A stretch of DNA of 64,000 nt from JAGVGT01 sp963807225 (GTDB taxonomy: Bacteria > Desulfobacterota > Desulfobulbia > Desulfobulbales > JAGXFP01): NCBI GenBank assembly GCA_963807225.1, contig CAWEAD010000005.1:1240001-1304000 (forward strand), read 5' to 3'. This document shows, piece after piece, positions 8,543 through 19,087 of the stretch. The stretch's first letter is position 1. The number at the start of each line of letters is the position of its first letter. A program made the position numbers and the translations under genes. The notes beneath the pieces are model-generated. The model was not told the origin of the DNA and made no database searches. It worked only from the letters and a program-made list of their open reading frames with translations.

Positions 8543-11404
8543 ATGGAACCACAATATATAAAGATCCGGGGCGCCCGGATGCATAACCTGCAGAATATCG
8601 ACGTGGACCTGCCCCGTAACCGGTTGGTGGTCTTTACCGGACTGAGCGGTTCTGGCAAATCGACCCTGGCCTTCGACACCCTGTATGCCGAGGGGCAGAG
8701 GCGCTATGTCGAATCACTTTCCACCTATGCCCGGCAGTTTTTGGGCCAGATGGAAAAACCGGACGTCGATTCCCTTGAGGGTCTGTCACCTGCGGTTTCT
8801 ATTGAGCAGCGTACCACCAGCCGCAACCCCCGCTCGACGGTGGGGACGGTGACCGAAATCTACGACCATTTGCGGTTGCTCTTCGCCCGAGTCGGACATC
8901 CTCATTGTCCGGAGTGCGGCGATGAGATTAGACCCCAGTCAATCGAGGATATGGTCCAGACCCTATTGCGGGAACCGGAAGGCAGCAAGATTATACTGCT
9001 GGCGCCGTTGGTTGAAGGGCGCAAGGGTGAGCATCGCGAAGTTCTCAATCGCCTGAAAAAGGAAGGGTTTGTCCGGGTCCGTCTGAATGGCGAGGTCATC
9101 TCCCTGGACCAGGAGATCATCTTGGACCGGAACCGGCGGCACCATCTGGAAGCGGTGGTCGACCGTCTGGTAATCAAAGCCGGGGCCGAGCGGCGTCTGT
9201 ACGACTCGGTGACCACTGCAGTGGGGCTGTCCGGCGGTTTCCTGCTGGTGCATTTCCCCGACAGCGGTCGGGAGGTGCGCTTCAGCGAGAAGGCGGCTTG
9301 CATCAAGTGCGGGCGCTCCATGCCGGAACTGGAGCCCCGGCTTTTTTCCTTCAATAACCCGCAAGGCGCCTGCCCGGAATGCAGCGGCCTGGGGGTTAAG
9401 CAGTTCTTCGATTCGCAGCTGGTGGTGCCCGATAGTGCTAAGAGTCTGCGCCAAGGGGCAATCGCCCCTTGGGGTGATCCCTGGCGCCTGGGAGGGCGTC
9501 GGCGTTTCCGGCCCCAAGACGGCGAGGCCTCGGTTTATGGCCAGCAACTGGAAGGGTTGGCCGCCCATTATCACTTCGACTTGGATAAACCTTTCGGTAA
9601 GTTGCCGGATCGGATACGCGAGGTAATTCTCTTTGGTTCCGGAGCGGAGCAGATCGATTTCGAATATCGGCGGCGCCAGCGATTGGTCCAGGACCGCTCC
9701 ACCTTTGAAGGGGTGATCCCCAGCCTGTCCCGTCGTTACATGGACACCACTTCCGCGATGATTCGGGAATGGCTGTCAGGTTATATGAGCGAACAGCAAT
9801 GCCCGGTTTGTCGGGGAGCTCGACTTAAACCCGAGGCCCTAGCCGTCAAGGTCGGGATTTTTTCAATCATGGATCTGGTCGCTTTGCCTATCGGTCGGTT
9901 GCATGAACAGCTGCAGTCCATCGGTTTCAGTCCCCAGGAGGAGTTGATCGCCGGTCGGGTGATCAAAGAGATTGCCGAGCGCTTGACCTTTCTGGTAAAT
10001 GTCGGGCTGGGCTATCTTTCCCTGGCCCGGCGGGCTGCAACCCTCTCCGGCGGCGAAGCACAGCGCATTCGCCTGGCCTCGCAGATCGGTTCACGGCTGG
10101 CCGGAGTGCTTTACATTCTTGATGAACCCAGCATCGGGCTGCACCAACGCGATAACCAGCGCTTGATCGACACCTTGACCAGTCTGCGGGATCTGGGCAA
10201 CACCGTTCTGGTGGTTGAACATGATACCGACACCATAATGGCCGCCGATTATGTGCTGGACATGGGGCCCGGAGCCGGAGTACATGGGGGCCGCGTGGTT
10301 TTCGGGGGCGCGGTACCAGATCTCCTGGAATGTCGGGAGTCATTGACCGGAGGCTATCTGACCGGGCGACTGCGCATCGAGGTACCGGAGAAAAGAAGGA
10401 AATTGCCTCCGAAGAAGAATTGGCTGGTGGTCGAACAAGCGACGACCAACAATCTGCAAAACCTCAGCGCCGCCTTTCCCTTGGGAGTAATGACCTGTGT
10501 TACCGGGGTTTCCGGCTCTGGCAAAAGCTCATTGGTCATCGAGACCCTCTATAAGCAGGCGGTCAACCATCTACAGGGGGCCCGTGAAATGGCCGGCTCC
10601 TGCAAAGTTATTAAGGGGTTGGCTTTAATCGACAAGGTGATCGATATCGACCAGAGCCCGATCGGACGGACGCCGCGCTCCAATCCGGCGACCTATACCG
10701 GGGTTTTGACCCCGGTCAGGGAGTTGCTGGCCCGGTTGCCGGAGTCGCGAGCACGGGGCTACAAGCCAGGACACTTCAGCTTTAATATGAAGGGGGGGCG
10801 CTGCGAATCCTGCGAAGGCGAAGGGGTGATCAAGATCGCCATGCATTTTCTTCCCGATATCTATGTTACCTGCGAGACCTGCCAGGGCAAGAGATACAAC
10901 CGGGAAACCCTGGAGATTCGTTACAAGGGTAAGAACATCGCCGAGATTCTGGCCATGACCGTGGAGCAGGCGCTGGAGTTTTTTCAGCGCATAACCCCGG
11001 TCAGTACCCGTCTGCAGACCCTTTACGATGTGGGTTTGTCCTATATCGCTCTGGGGCAGTCATCGGTTACCTTGTCAGGTGGCGAAGCCCAGCGCATCAA
11101 GCTATCCCGGGAACTGAGCCGGCGGGCCACCGGACGGACCCTTTATATCCTCGACGAGCCTACCACCGGCCTGCATCCGGCCGACATCAAGAATTTGCTC
11201 ACGGTCTTGAATCGTCTGGTTGACAACGGGAACACTGTTGTTATCATCGAGCATAATCTGGACGTGATTAAGACCGCAGATTACCTGATCGATCTGGGAC
11301 CTGAAGGAGGTGACGCTGGAGGTAAGATAGTCGCCGCAGGCACTCCGGAACAAGTTGCCGGGTCAGATACCTACACCGGTAGCTACCTGCGTAAGTATTT
11401 GTGA
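8543..11404 (+). CDS. uvrA: UvrABC excinuclease subunit A
   Basis: This 953-residue protein is the full-length DNA damage sensor of nucleotide excision repair. UvrA dimers bind distorted DNA and load UvrB. Both ABC ATPase modules are complete: Walker A GLSGSGKSTLAFDT near residue 32 and GVSGSGKSSLVIETL near residue 655, and signatures LSGGEAQRIRLA and LSGGEAQRIKLS. Zinc-binding cysteine pairs appear in CPECGDE, in CIKCG with CPECSG, and in CESCEGEG with CETCQGKRYN. The N terminus (YIKIRGARMHNLQNIDVDLPR) is the canonical one. There is no strong ribosome binding site. The gene appears to be transcribed alone. Confidence 0.98.
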   Translation: MEPQYIKIRGARMHNLQNIDVDLPRNRLVVFTGLSGSGKSTLAFDTLYAEGQRRYVESLSTYARQFLGQMEKPDVDSLEGLSPAVSIEQRTTSRNPRSTVGTVTEIYDHLRLLFARVGHPHCPECGDEIRPQSIEDMVQTLLREPEGSKIILLAPLVEGRKGEHREVLNRLKKEGFVRVRLNGEVISLDQEIILDRNRRHHLEAVVDRLVIKAGAERRLYDSVTTAVGLSGGFLLVHFPDSGREVRFSEKAACIKCGRSMPELEPRLFSFNNPQGACPECSGLGVKQFFDSQLVVPDSAKSLRQGAIAPWGDPWRLGGRRRFRPQDGEASVYGQQLEGLAAHYHFDLDKPFGKLPDRIREVILFGSGAEQIDFEYRRRQRLVQDRSTFEGVIPSLSRRYMDTTSAMIREWLSGYMSEQQCPVCRGARLKPEALAVKVGIFSIMDLVALPIGRLHEQLQSIGFSPQEELIAGRVIKEIAERLTFLVNVGLGYLSLARRAATLSGGEAQRIRLASQIGSRLAGVLYILDEPSIGLHQRDNQRLIDTLTSLRDLGNTVLVVEHDTDTIMAADYVLDMGPGAGVHGGRVVFGGAVPDLLECRESLTGGYLTGRLRIEVPEKRRKLPPKKNWLVVEQATTNNLQNLSAAFPLGVMTCVTGVSGSGKSSLVIETLYKQAVNHLQGAREMAGSCKVIKGLALIDKVIDIDQSPIGRTPRSNPATYTGVLTPVRELLARLPESRARGYKPGHFSFNMKGGRCESCEGEGVIKIAMHFLPDIYVTCETCQGKRYNRETLEIRYKGKNIAEILAMTVEQALEFFQRITPVSTRLQTLYDVGLSYIALGQSSVTLSGGEAQRIKLSRELSRRATGRTLYILDEPTTGLHPADIKNLLTVLNRLVDNGNTVVIIEHNLDVIKTADYLIDLGPEGGDAGGKIVAAGTPEQVAGSDTYTGSYLRKYL

Positions 11405-11490
11405 GTAGATGTCGCTATTAGCACAGAATGCGGCAATAAAGTAGGAATACTGTTTAATTATCGCCTTTAAACCAAGACCAAGGACTCGAC

Positions 11491-11970
11491 ATGACAGAAG
11501 AAAAGACAGAAGAAAAGGCCCAGGCCAATGTTCCGGTGTTCAGAATGCAGAAGATGTACGTCAAGGATCTTTCTTTTGAAAACCCGAATGCTCCCGGGGT
11601 CTTCCTGCAACAGAATCTTAATCCTGAAGTTGAAGTTAATCTGGAGTTGAAAAAGAACAAAATCGACGAAACCAGCTGGGAGGTGATCCTGTTCATTCAC
11701 GCCCGACTAAAAACGACGGACGACAAATTAGTCTACATCATTGAACTGGAACATGCCGGCGTCTTCACTCTGGCCAATATTCCTGCCGATTATCTAGAGG
11801 TGGTGCTGTCTGTGGATTGCCCGAACTTGCTCTTCCCCTTTTCCCGGCAAATCATGAGCCAGATGGCCTTGGACGGCGGTTTCATGCCCTTTCTGATGGA
11901 TCCGATTAACTTTGCCAGCCTGTATCAAAACGCCAGGCAGAAGCAGACCGCAAAGGATACACAGAAGTAG
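11491..11970 (+). CDS. secB: Protein-export chaperone SecB
   Basis: This 159-residue protein matches SecB, the tetrameric cytosolic chaperone that holds precursors unfolded for SecA and the Sec translocon. Features are the strand KMYVKDLSFENPNAPGVF, the acidic strand VEVNLELKK, ELEHAGVF in the middle, and the highly conserved block CPNLLFPFSRQIMSQM with GGFMPFLMDPINF. AAGGA lies six bases before the ATG. The 16-residue N-terminal extension rich in Glu and Lys is ordinary. Outer-membrane biogenesis genes elsewhere in the window (tamA, porin, yajC) would be natural customers. Confidence 0.95.
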   Translation: MTEEKTEEKAQANVPVFRMQKMYVKDLSFENPNAPGVFLQQNLNPEVEVNLELKKNKIDETSWEVILFIHARLKTTDDKLVYIIELEHAGVFTLANIPADYLEVVLSVDCPNLLFPFSRQIMSQMALDGGFMPFLMDPINFASLYQNARQKQTAKDTQK

Positions 11971-12000
11971 CGGTCATTCAAGTTAATTGGTTAATAAAAA

Positions 12001-12030
12001 AAGGCCTCCCAAGGGGGAGGCCTTTTTTTA
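12001..12030. terminator. Bidirectional terminator between secB and the Ig-like lipoprotein gene
   Basis: An eight-base stem (GGCCTCCC against GGGAGGCC, short loop) is flanked by an A-run on the left and a T-run on the right. It can therefore terminate the plus-strand secB and the minus-strand gene that ends at 12049. Confidence 0.85.
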
Positions 12031-12048
12031 TTACTTATTGATTGCCGA

Positions 12049-14070
12049 TCAGTTTACTGGTGTTATAGCAAGGGGGCTAGGGATAAAATACCCAAAGGGA
12101 GATTCGAACAGGTCACAGGCTTCGTATTCGGGTTCTGCTACGTCAAGAGTCCAATGCGATTTAGCCTGAGCCTCAGTGCCCTGGACCTTGACGCTGGCCG
12201 TCAACTCTACTTCAATCCACATGCCATACTGCTTAAGATATTTGATGGAGAAAGTGCCCATGCCGTTGGGGTCAGTCGTGACGGTGGGGGGAACCTCGCC
12301 GGCGGTAGAGTTAGCCGGGGTAAGGGCACCATCCGGCAACATGGTGCCGGCGTTAACATCATACGGTCCATAATCTTCGCTGGTAAGGAGGATAAAATTA
12401 CGATCCACGTCTTCATTGGGCTGCATTTCAAAATTAATAGAAGTGCAATTTTCAGCGTTAAGAATATGATCATAGTAATTGTGATAATAACCGACACATG
12501 TCCCGTTGTCGTCGTAAGCTTCGGCGCCTAAATAATAGCCAATAGGCCAGAGGTTGAGGGTTACGAGAGCGTTGGGAACCGGGCTGCCGTTGGAGTCAGA
12601 AACCTGGACAGTGATATTTTGCTCATAGGAAGTGTCATCAGTAATGATAATCTTGTTGGCTCGTCCAATGACGATGGAACCGGCAAGATCCGTGATATTG
12701 ATATATTCGGGGTTCGAGTCGATAGTCGTACCAACTAAGGTGGCGGTGACCATGACGCCGGTACCGCTGGAGCCCAACGAACCGGAATAAAATGTACTGG
12801 TGGCCTCTCCGGCGCTGTTGGTTACAGCTATGCTGGGGCTGATATATTCACCGCCGCCGGTAGTGTTCGACAAAGTGAATTTTACCAGTGCATTGCCGAC
12901 GGCATAATTATCTGCGTTTCTGGCTACTACAGTCAGAGTGACGCTGTTCACCGAAGATGAACCGACAGGGGTAACGGCCACGTTGTTCTGGGTAGCCTTC
13001 AGGGTAAGGTTGGCGGCCTCTGAAGGCGGGGCGTAAACGTTGACCTGTAGGGTATCCTGAGTACTCAGATTGGTCGGATCGTAAACCGTGATGCTGGCGG
13101 TACCTCCCAGAGTAGCAGTGAGGGTGGCGCTGGCCACGCCGTTGACAACCGCGACTGTTTCCATATTGCTGTTGTCGTTCCACTTGCTGCCTACGAGGGA
13201 GGAATAGAAGGTCACGTTAGCCTGCGCCGGAGCATTGACGGTCACCTGCAAGGAACCGGAGTTAGTTTGAAGGGAGGCTGGGTCAACGGTGGGAGAAGTA
13301 ATTTCGAAGACCTGGGCAGCAGCTGCGACGGTGACTTCGACCTGGGCAGAAGCCCCCAAACTGCTGGCCTGGATTATCGCGGTGCCAGTTACTGTTGGTG
13401 AGGCATTAATAGTGATAATGGCTTTGCCGTTAGCATCCGTAGTGGCTGAGGTGGTTGAGAGAGACACTCCCGACCCTGAAAGAATGCTATAGCTAATCTT
13501 AGCATTGGCGATGCCGACATTGTTGGCGTTTTTGAGGGTGGCGGTCAATTGCTGGCTGCTGCCCTGTGCCATGCTGGCCTGAGGTATAGAGAGGCTCAGA
13601 GTGTTGCCGGTGATCTGCAAGGGGATACTGACAGAAGCTCCGTTACTGGTGGCACTGATGCTGATGATCTGGTTGCTGGCCCCAGGCCCTGACCTGATGG
13701 TGACTTTGGCGTCCCCGTTGGCGTCGGTCGTGGCGGAGTTGCTTGTCAAAAGGCCGTCGGTGGCGCTGAAAATCACCTCCTGGTCAGGCTGGGCGACGTT
13801 GTTTTTTGTCAGCGTCGCCGTTATCTCGGCGCTATCGCTGGTGTCGGTTTTGATTGTGGTCTGTGAAAGGTTAAGATAAATGGCATAGCCGCCGACCGTG
13901 TTTGGTGTTGCGCCGGATGTGGCCGAAGCAGCCGGGACGTCACCGCCCGAGCAACCGGCGAGTATAATTGGAAAGGTCCAAATAAGCAGACAGATCAACA
14001 TGTAGGTTAGGTGATTTGTCCCCCTAGAGTATCTTCTGGCTCTCGATAAGATCTGGTATAGGAAATTCAA
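12049..14070 (-). CDS. Large lipoprotein with repeated bacterial Ig-like (Big_1-type) domains
   Basis: This 673-residue protein begins with a long signal sequence ending in the lipobox ILAGC, with cysteine near residue 40, so the mature chain should be lipid-anchored. The body is a chain of beta-sandwich repeats of roughly 90-100 residues. The first two units and a later one carry the Ig-like signature TTDANGDAKVTI, TTDANGKAIITI or TTDPNGMGTFSI, and linkers are rich in Ser, Thr and Ala. Such repeats occur in intimin-like adhesins and surface proteins. The start is a TTG with AAGGGGGG just upstream. The ATG at about 14001 lacks a well-spaced site. It is the last gene of the pilus-linked minus-strand cluster, which suggests a surface or adhesive role. 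That is inference. Confidence 0.75.
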   Translation of the reverse strand: MNFLYQILSRARRYSRGTNHLTYMLICLLIWTFPIILAGCSGGDVPAASATSGATPNTVGGYAIYLNLSQTTIKTDTSDSAEITATLTKNNVAQPDQEVIFSATDGLLTSNSATTDANGDAKVTIRSGPGASNQIISISATSNGASVSIPLQITGNTLSLSIPQASMAQGSSQQLTATLKNANNVGIANAKISYSILSGSGVSLSTTSATTDANGKAIITINASPTVTGTAIIQASSLGASAQVEVTVAAAAQVFEITSPTVDPASLQTNSGSLQVTVNAPAQANVTFYSSLVGSKWNDNSNMETVAVVNGVASATLTATLGGTASITVYDPTNLSTQDTLQVNVYAPPSEAANLTLKATQNNVAVTPVGSSSVNSVTLTVVARNADNYAVGNALVKFTLSNTTGGGEYISPSIAVTNSAGEATSTFYSGSLGSSGTGVMVTATLVGTTIDSNPEYINITDLAGSIVIGRANKIIITDDTSYEQNITVQVSDSNGSPVPNALVTLNLWPIGYYLGAEAYDDNGTCVGYYHNYYDHILNAENCTSINFEMQPNEDVDRNFILLTSEDYGPYDVNAGTMLPDGALTPANSTAGEVPPTVTTDPNGMGTFSIKYLKQYGMWIEVELTASVKVQGTEAQAKSHWTLDVAEPEYEACDLFESPFGYFIPSPLAITPVN

Positions 14071-14130
14071 ATTGCCACCCCCCTTGATCCGTATGTAACT
14101 AAACTGTACATGAAATAATGGGCCTTAATT

Positions 14131-15150
14131 TTACAGGGAGGCCTGGATGTTCTGAACCATATCCCTGGTCAAAGCGGCGACCGCCTGGGTGATCGCCGTA
14201 TCAAACAGATTGTCTTCTCTAGTCTCAGCAAAAATGGACTGAGGCTTTACCAAAACCTTAACGCTGTTGGTCCAGACCACTTCGCCGGAATTAGGATCCT
14301 GGGCCCACAATCTCAGTTGAACCGCAGCCTGGTTGGCTTTTCCCCCCTTGCTGGCCAGGTAGCCAACCGCTGCACCGCCAATTCCCCACGCCATGGAGTT
14401 GAATCTTTCAGGATTGAGTTTTTCGGTAGAGTCGTAAGGTATGGATGTAGTGGTGCCGATAGCACCGCCCATGGCAGCCCCGGCCATCATATAGCCCAGG
14501 CTGTCGTAGTATTCGGAATTGGTTACTCCGATAAGAGCTCTACTGCTACCACCGAAGATTACCGGTAGAATGCCACGTTTTAAGGGATTCCAGGTATTTT
14601 CCTGATCGAGATCAAATCTTATAATCTGACCTCTTATAATTAAGTCGGCATTGAAATTGGCTGCGATTTTGGCCAGGGTGGCCTGGTCGAGAGCGATACC
14701 CTGGGCTTGATCGGTATTTATGGGTTGTTTATTGGTCTGAGTAACCAACTTGCCCAGCTCAATTTTCATTTCATCCGACCAGCTGTCGTCATTGGCAATG
14801 ATGTCTTTTAATGATCCAGACCTGGGAGGAGTTGAGTCAACATTTGGATTGAATTTAACAATGTTGTTGTCCGCCAGGTATTTAAGCAGGTCATCCTGCA
14901 CCGGAAGCCGGAAGCCATTTTCTGTAAGTCTGGCGGTCAGGTTTTCCATGATGTTGACGTTACGCCGGAGTGCCCTTTCTGCATCTTCTTCGTAGGAGTA
15001 ATCCGCAAAGGGCATGATAACCAGTTTCTTGCCGGCGCAGGGCTGAGATGAGTCTGAACTCGATACCGCAAGTTTTTCGGATACAAGCTGACCACATCCG
15101 ACAAGTAAGAAGGCCATTAATCCGATGATGAGAGATTTTAGGGCGGGCAT
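14131..15150 (-). CDS. Predicted outer-membrane lipoprotein with CsgG-like fold hints and a glycine zipper
   Basis: The ATG at 15150 is chosen because AAGGAG lies just upstream. Earlier in-frame codons overlap that site. The signal peptide ends in the lipobox LVGC. The mature protein of about 320 residues contains LVIMPFADYS near its start and ADLIIRGQIIRFD in the middle, both reminiscent of CsgG/curli-assembly-type lipoproteins. A glycine-zipper stretch follows (AGAAMGGAIGT and GIGGAAVGYLASKGG), as in pore-forming or membrane-inserting lipoproteins, and then AVQLRLWAQDPNSGEVVWTN. It lies 38 bases downstream of the secretin gene and probably belongs to the same operon. It could be a pilotin or secretin-associated outer-membrane partner. 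No close named homologue is recognised. Confidence 0.6.
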   Translation of the reverse strand: MPALKSLIIGLMAFLLVGCGQLVSEKLAVSSSDSSQPCAGKKLVIMPFADYSYEEDAERALRRNVNIMENLTARLTENGFRLPVQDDLLKYLADNNIVKFNPNVDSTPPRSGSLKDIIANDDSWSDEMKIELGKLVTQTNKQPINTDQAQGIALDQATLAKIAANFNADLIIRGQIIRFDLDQENTWNPLKRGILPVIFGGSSRALIGVTNSEYYDSLGYMMAGAAMGGAIGTTTSIPYDSTEKLNPERFNSMAWGIGGAAVGYLASKGGKANQAAVQLRLWAQDPNSGEVVWTNSVKVLVKPQSIFAETREDNLFDTAITQAVAALTRDMVQNIQASL

Positions 15151-15188
15151 TAGCTTTCTCCTTAACAATATTAAACCAAGCGTAATTT

Positions 15189-16841
15189 TCAGGAAATGAT
15201 TTCCGGCTTAAGTAGTATTACCAGTTCCTTTCTGGTCTTTGTTTTATTCTCCGAACTAAACAGCTTACCGATTAGCGGTAAATGGCCGAGTAGAGGAACA
15301 TTGGAGTCGGCGTTGTCGTCGTTGGAATCAATCAAACCGCCGACCACAAGCATTTCTCCCTGCTTAATCCGGACAATTGTAGACATCTCCCTGACGTTAA
15401 CCACTGGCAACCCGACCTGGGCGTCACCGAATGATTTGTATTCAATCGGTTCTTCCAAAGTTGAGGTTACGGGGATGAGGTTAAGAATAATTTCGTTATT
15501 TTCCATGATTGTTGGAACAACGGACATGACAATTCCGGAGTTCTTCTCCTCGGTCTCTACTTCATATGAGGTGGTAAGTTGTTCCGAGCTGGTTGTCTTG
15601 GTTACCTTTTTGACGAAGGTTACCTGTTTACCGACATTAATCAGGGCCGGTTGGCCATTCATAACACTGATTCTGGGATTTGCCAGTATTTTGGTTTGGC
15701 CTTGTTTTTCAATAGCGCTCACCAGCAGGTTGAAGGATTTGCTGGAGATGATTAATGATCTGGTTCCGAGCTCGCCGAATGGGTTGTTGAAGCTGCTGGG
15801 ACCGAAATTTGCGGTGATATCGAAGGAGCTTCCATTCAACAGGCTATCCCAATCGATGCCGACTTTCTTGGTATCTTCGACGTTGACTTCTAGAATCTTG
15901 GCTTCGATGGAAATCTGTTTGTAGAGTTCGGTTTTTAAATTGTTCAGATAACTTTCTACCTTGGCCAAGATATTGCGTGGAGCTGTGACTGTGATCAGCC
16001 CGACCGGTTTATCAATGGTGTAATACCCTTTGGCCGATTGTGGGCGAGAGACCTTGGGTGTTGGTGCAGGGGGAGTTGTCTCTGAACTATTGGTTGAAGT
16101 CTGTGCAGCCTGTGCAGCAGGTGTTGGAGGTTGCACTGGCGCGTTTTCGGCCGCGGAATTTTCCCAGATTTGCAGGACTTGATCCAAATTGTTCTTGATA
16201 TTTGCCCAAATGTCGAAGGTATTGTTCTTGCTATCTATATTGCTCTGTGAATTATCACTGACCCTAGCGCCTACCGAGGAACTATAGCTAGAATTAAGGA
16301 AAGGCATGGCCACATGAAATTTTCTGGTTTCCTTGTACTTAACTATTATTGTATTGCCATGCACTTCATGAAAATAGTCACGTTGCCGCAGCAGATTGTC
16401 GATAGATTTAAAAAAGTCATCATCGGCACGAATATCAACATCGACGTAGGAATATTGGTCAACATCGCTGGCCCAGCTGACATTCATATTCTTCAGGGCG
16501 GCTAGTTTTTTCATGATATCCCGCAGCACAACCGATCCGGAAGTGGAGGAGATATCGGCACCGACCTTGACAGTAAATTCTTCTTCGGTGCCCAGCAGAT
16601 CTCCAGCCGTGGATTCGTTGTTGAGGCTGTAAGAAGGAGATTGGAAACGAACAGGCAACTGAGAGGAAATCTCGGAGTCTTTCTGGCTCGTAATAGGTGT
16701 CGCCGAAGCTTTAACCTGTTCCGGTTGACTGGCGGCAGACTCACGATCCATTGGCGCTTGGGCGGAAGGAGAACAAGCAAAGACATTGGTCAGGAGTAAG
16801 AGCGTCAGTCCCCAAACAAATCTGGAACTTTTAGTCTTCAT
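15189..16841 (-). CDS. Secretin lipoprotein of the MshL/PulD type (type IV pilus outer-membrane channel)
   Basis: This 550-residue protein has a signal peptide with a cysteine in VFAC near residue 23. Residues about 85-300 hold periplasmic N-domains, and a low-complexity Pro/Thr/Ala linker lies at about 235-270. The secretin core occupies roughly residues 310-550, with landmarks SIEAKILEVNVEDTKKVGIDW, ILANPRISVMNGQPALINVG, VVPTIMENNEIILNLIPVTS and VGLPVVNVREMSTIVRI. It ends with GGLIDSN and PLLGHLPLIGKLFSS. Secretins form the multimeric gate through which pili or substrates cross the outer membrane. AMIN peptidoglycan-binding domains, normal in PilQ, are absent here and occur on the preceding gene. 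Confidence 0.88.
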   Translation of the reverse strand: MKTKSSRFVWGLTLLLLTNVFACSPSAQAPMDRESAASQPEQVKASATPITSQKDSEISSQLPVRFQSPSYSLNNESTAGDLLGTEEEFTVKVGADISSTSGSVVLRDIMKKLAALKNMNVSWASDVDQYSYVDVDIRADDDFFKSIDNLLRQRDYFHEVHGNTIIVKYKETRKFHVAMPFLNSSYSSSVGARVSDNSQSNIDSKNNTFDIWANIKNNLDQVLQIWENSAAENAPVQPPTPAAQAAQTSTNSSETTPPAPTPKVSRPQSAKGYYTIDKPVGLITVTAPRNILAKVESYLNNLKTELYKQISIEAKILEVNVEDTKKVGIDWDSLLNGSSFDITANFGPSSFNNPFGELGTRSLIISSKSFNLLVSAIEKQGQTKILANPRISVMNGQPALINVGKQVTFVKKVTKTTSSEQLTTSYEVETEEKNSGIVMSVVPTIMENNEIILNLIPVTSTLEEPIEYKSFGDAQVGLPVVNVREMSTIVRIKQGEMLVVGGLIDSNDDNADSNVPLLGHLPLIGKLFSSENKTKTRKELVILLKPEIIS

Positions 16842-16891
16842 TTTCCGAGTCTCTCTCTTTTAACTTAAATTTTTGTGAATTATACAAAATA

Positions 16892-19087
16892 TTATTTGCC
16901 GGCCAGAGAGGCACGACCTTTGATATAACGGGCCAGGTCCGGAGGAATTTCATACCCCGAAAGCAATATCGCCTGATATTCATTGGCCGCAAGCTCCTGT
17001 TGCCCCTGCTTGTCAAGCACTCGGGCTTTGCTGATCATGGTAGATAGGTTGTCGCCGTAAAGATCCTCATGGAGTTTGAGCATATTTATGGCACAGTCGT
17101 AATTTTGTTTATCTTCACAGTATGATGCATAACTGATTAAAGCTTCAGCTGGGGGGCTTTGATCCTGATACCGAAAGCTCGAAATATTCTTTGGCTTCGG
17201 TATCTCTCTTCATCCTGGCCAGTCCGATAGCTGCCTGCAGGGCCGCTTCCTGGTCAGAGGGGTTAAGTTTAAGGGCTGATTTGGCATAATAGACCGCTTT
17301 GGCATTCTGTTCCAGATTGACAAGGCATATTCCGGCAATTTTCTTGGCCAGGTTGATGTTGTCCGGCCACTTGGACATGGCTTCCTCATATAGAGGCAAG
17401 GCTTTTTCATAATTACCATTTCGCTCGTTGACTTGGGCCTGATGGATCAGTTTTTTCGCTTCAATCACAGTCTCAGGGACTTCGAGGCGTTTGCTGATCT
17501 TGATTCCACCAGCCTCTTGTGCTTCTTCTTGCTGAATTTTAAGATCAGCTTTGAATTCAACTTTATCCAGAGTTCGCTCCGGCCAAGTGAACATTTTACT
17601 TTTGGGCGAGATTACAATGGTATTGAAACGTTCTTCCTTTTGCAGATCTTTAAGGTTGAGAATTATATCAAGGGCGAAATCCCAAGGTACGTCATTTAGA
17701 GCCAGGGTTAAGGAGCCTTTAACCCCTTCATCCACGACTATATTGAGATTGCTGATCTCGCCAAATAAGCGGAAAACATTATGAATATCAATTTTGTAGA
17801 AGTCTACGGTGATGCGCTGCTTGGTATATCCAGCAAACGCCAGATTGTTAACTGAAGTTTTTGGCTGTGCGGCAGATTTTGCTAATATAGCCGAATTGCT
17901 CTTACTAGATTTGGCTTCAGGAGATGCTGAGACGATCGGTTTTACCGGTTCATTTTCCGGCATGAGGTTGGTGGACGGCAGCTCCTGGGTTTTGTTGGCG
18001 ACCGGCGCCTGCTCGGTCAATTCTCCGATACTTTGTGGTTCTGGCGCAACCGCTAAATCCGGCTCTACGCCGTCTTCGGAGAGTAAATTGGCAATAACCG
18101 AAGTGGCGGCGGAAGGTTCCTTGATGGTAACCAGCAAGCCGTCGGGACGCTCGGCTATAACATAATCAAATAGTTGATCAAGTCCAGAGTCGAAAACAAC
18201 CCTGAATCCGTCTTGCCTTTTAGCTGTTCTTATTTGCGCCAGGGCGGTACCTACATCTTTGGTTTCAAATAGGACCTCTGCAGCCTAATGTTTTTTATGT
18301 CCAGGTACATACGATCGGGCCGATTAGCCTCAAGGTTTTTCCCCAATTGGACCTTGGTGTAGTCTTTTATTGGCCCATCTGCTTTCAGGTATACCTCTGT
18401 TTCATTATTGTTGTGGGAAATCTCGATATCAGTAACTACCGTGGCGCGTTCTTTTTCCGAAACAGAAAGATCAACAGTTGTTACTTCTTCTGCCATAAGG
18501 TTGTTGTCAGGCAGAGTCACCTCTTCGGATAATACCGGTTCATCGCTAGCGGTTATTACAGCTGTCGGTGATCCTATGTCGGGTGATTGGGCCGCTTCAT
18601 TATCGTTTGAGGATGTAATCGCTTGCTCGCCGGCCGTTTTTGGAAATTTTACGATTATGTCGTTACCATCTCTATCAACTTTATAGCCTTGATCCTCGGT
18701 CAGTAACAGTTCAATTCTGGTGATATACGGTTCTTTATCCTCCAGGACTTTGCCGTTAATCATGGAAACCGGTCCTTGCGGTAAATCGATCGGCAGGGAT
18801 ACCGTATTGTCCAGAGTAGCATCCGCGATATCGATTATTACCCGGAGCGGTTCGTAAAGTTCATACATGGTATAGGTCGGTGTGGTGTCTCCCTTAATCC
18901 TGATTATGAAATTATCTTCACTTTGTTCCCAAACTATCGAACTGACTTGATAGGATGCAGTGTCAGTTCCATCTTTCGTGCCGTTATCCCCAGAAGGGGA
19001 TTCGGCTAGGGCAACTGAACACAGGAAGATGGAAAACAACCAGGTTGTCAAGAAAACTTTGCTCTTCTTTTTCATAAGGGTAGCCAC
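16892..19087 (-). pseudogene. AMIN-AMIN-STN-TPR protein (PilQ N-terminal half fused to TPRs), two frameshifts
   Basis: Three consecutive frames read as one protein. Frame one (19087-18251, GTG start overlapping the pilP stop, GGGAG seven bases upstream) gives a signal peptide and two AMIN domains, about residues 35-135 and 215-265. A missing base near 18272-18282 shifts frame. The continuing frame restores EVLFETKDVGTALAQI and runs into an STN domain (RITVDFYKIDIHNVFRLFGE, NVPWDFALDIILN-like) and TPR repeats (NYEKALPLYEEAMSKWPDN). An extra base in the G-run at 17151-17156 (C on this strand) shifts frame again. Reading on gives PPAEALISYASYCEDKQNYD and TPRs to 16892. AMIN anchors to peptidoglycan, STN docks secretins, and TPR mediates assembly. 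Whether the frameshifts are real is open. Confidence 0.8.
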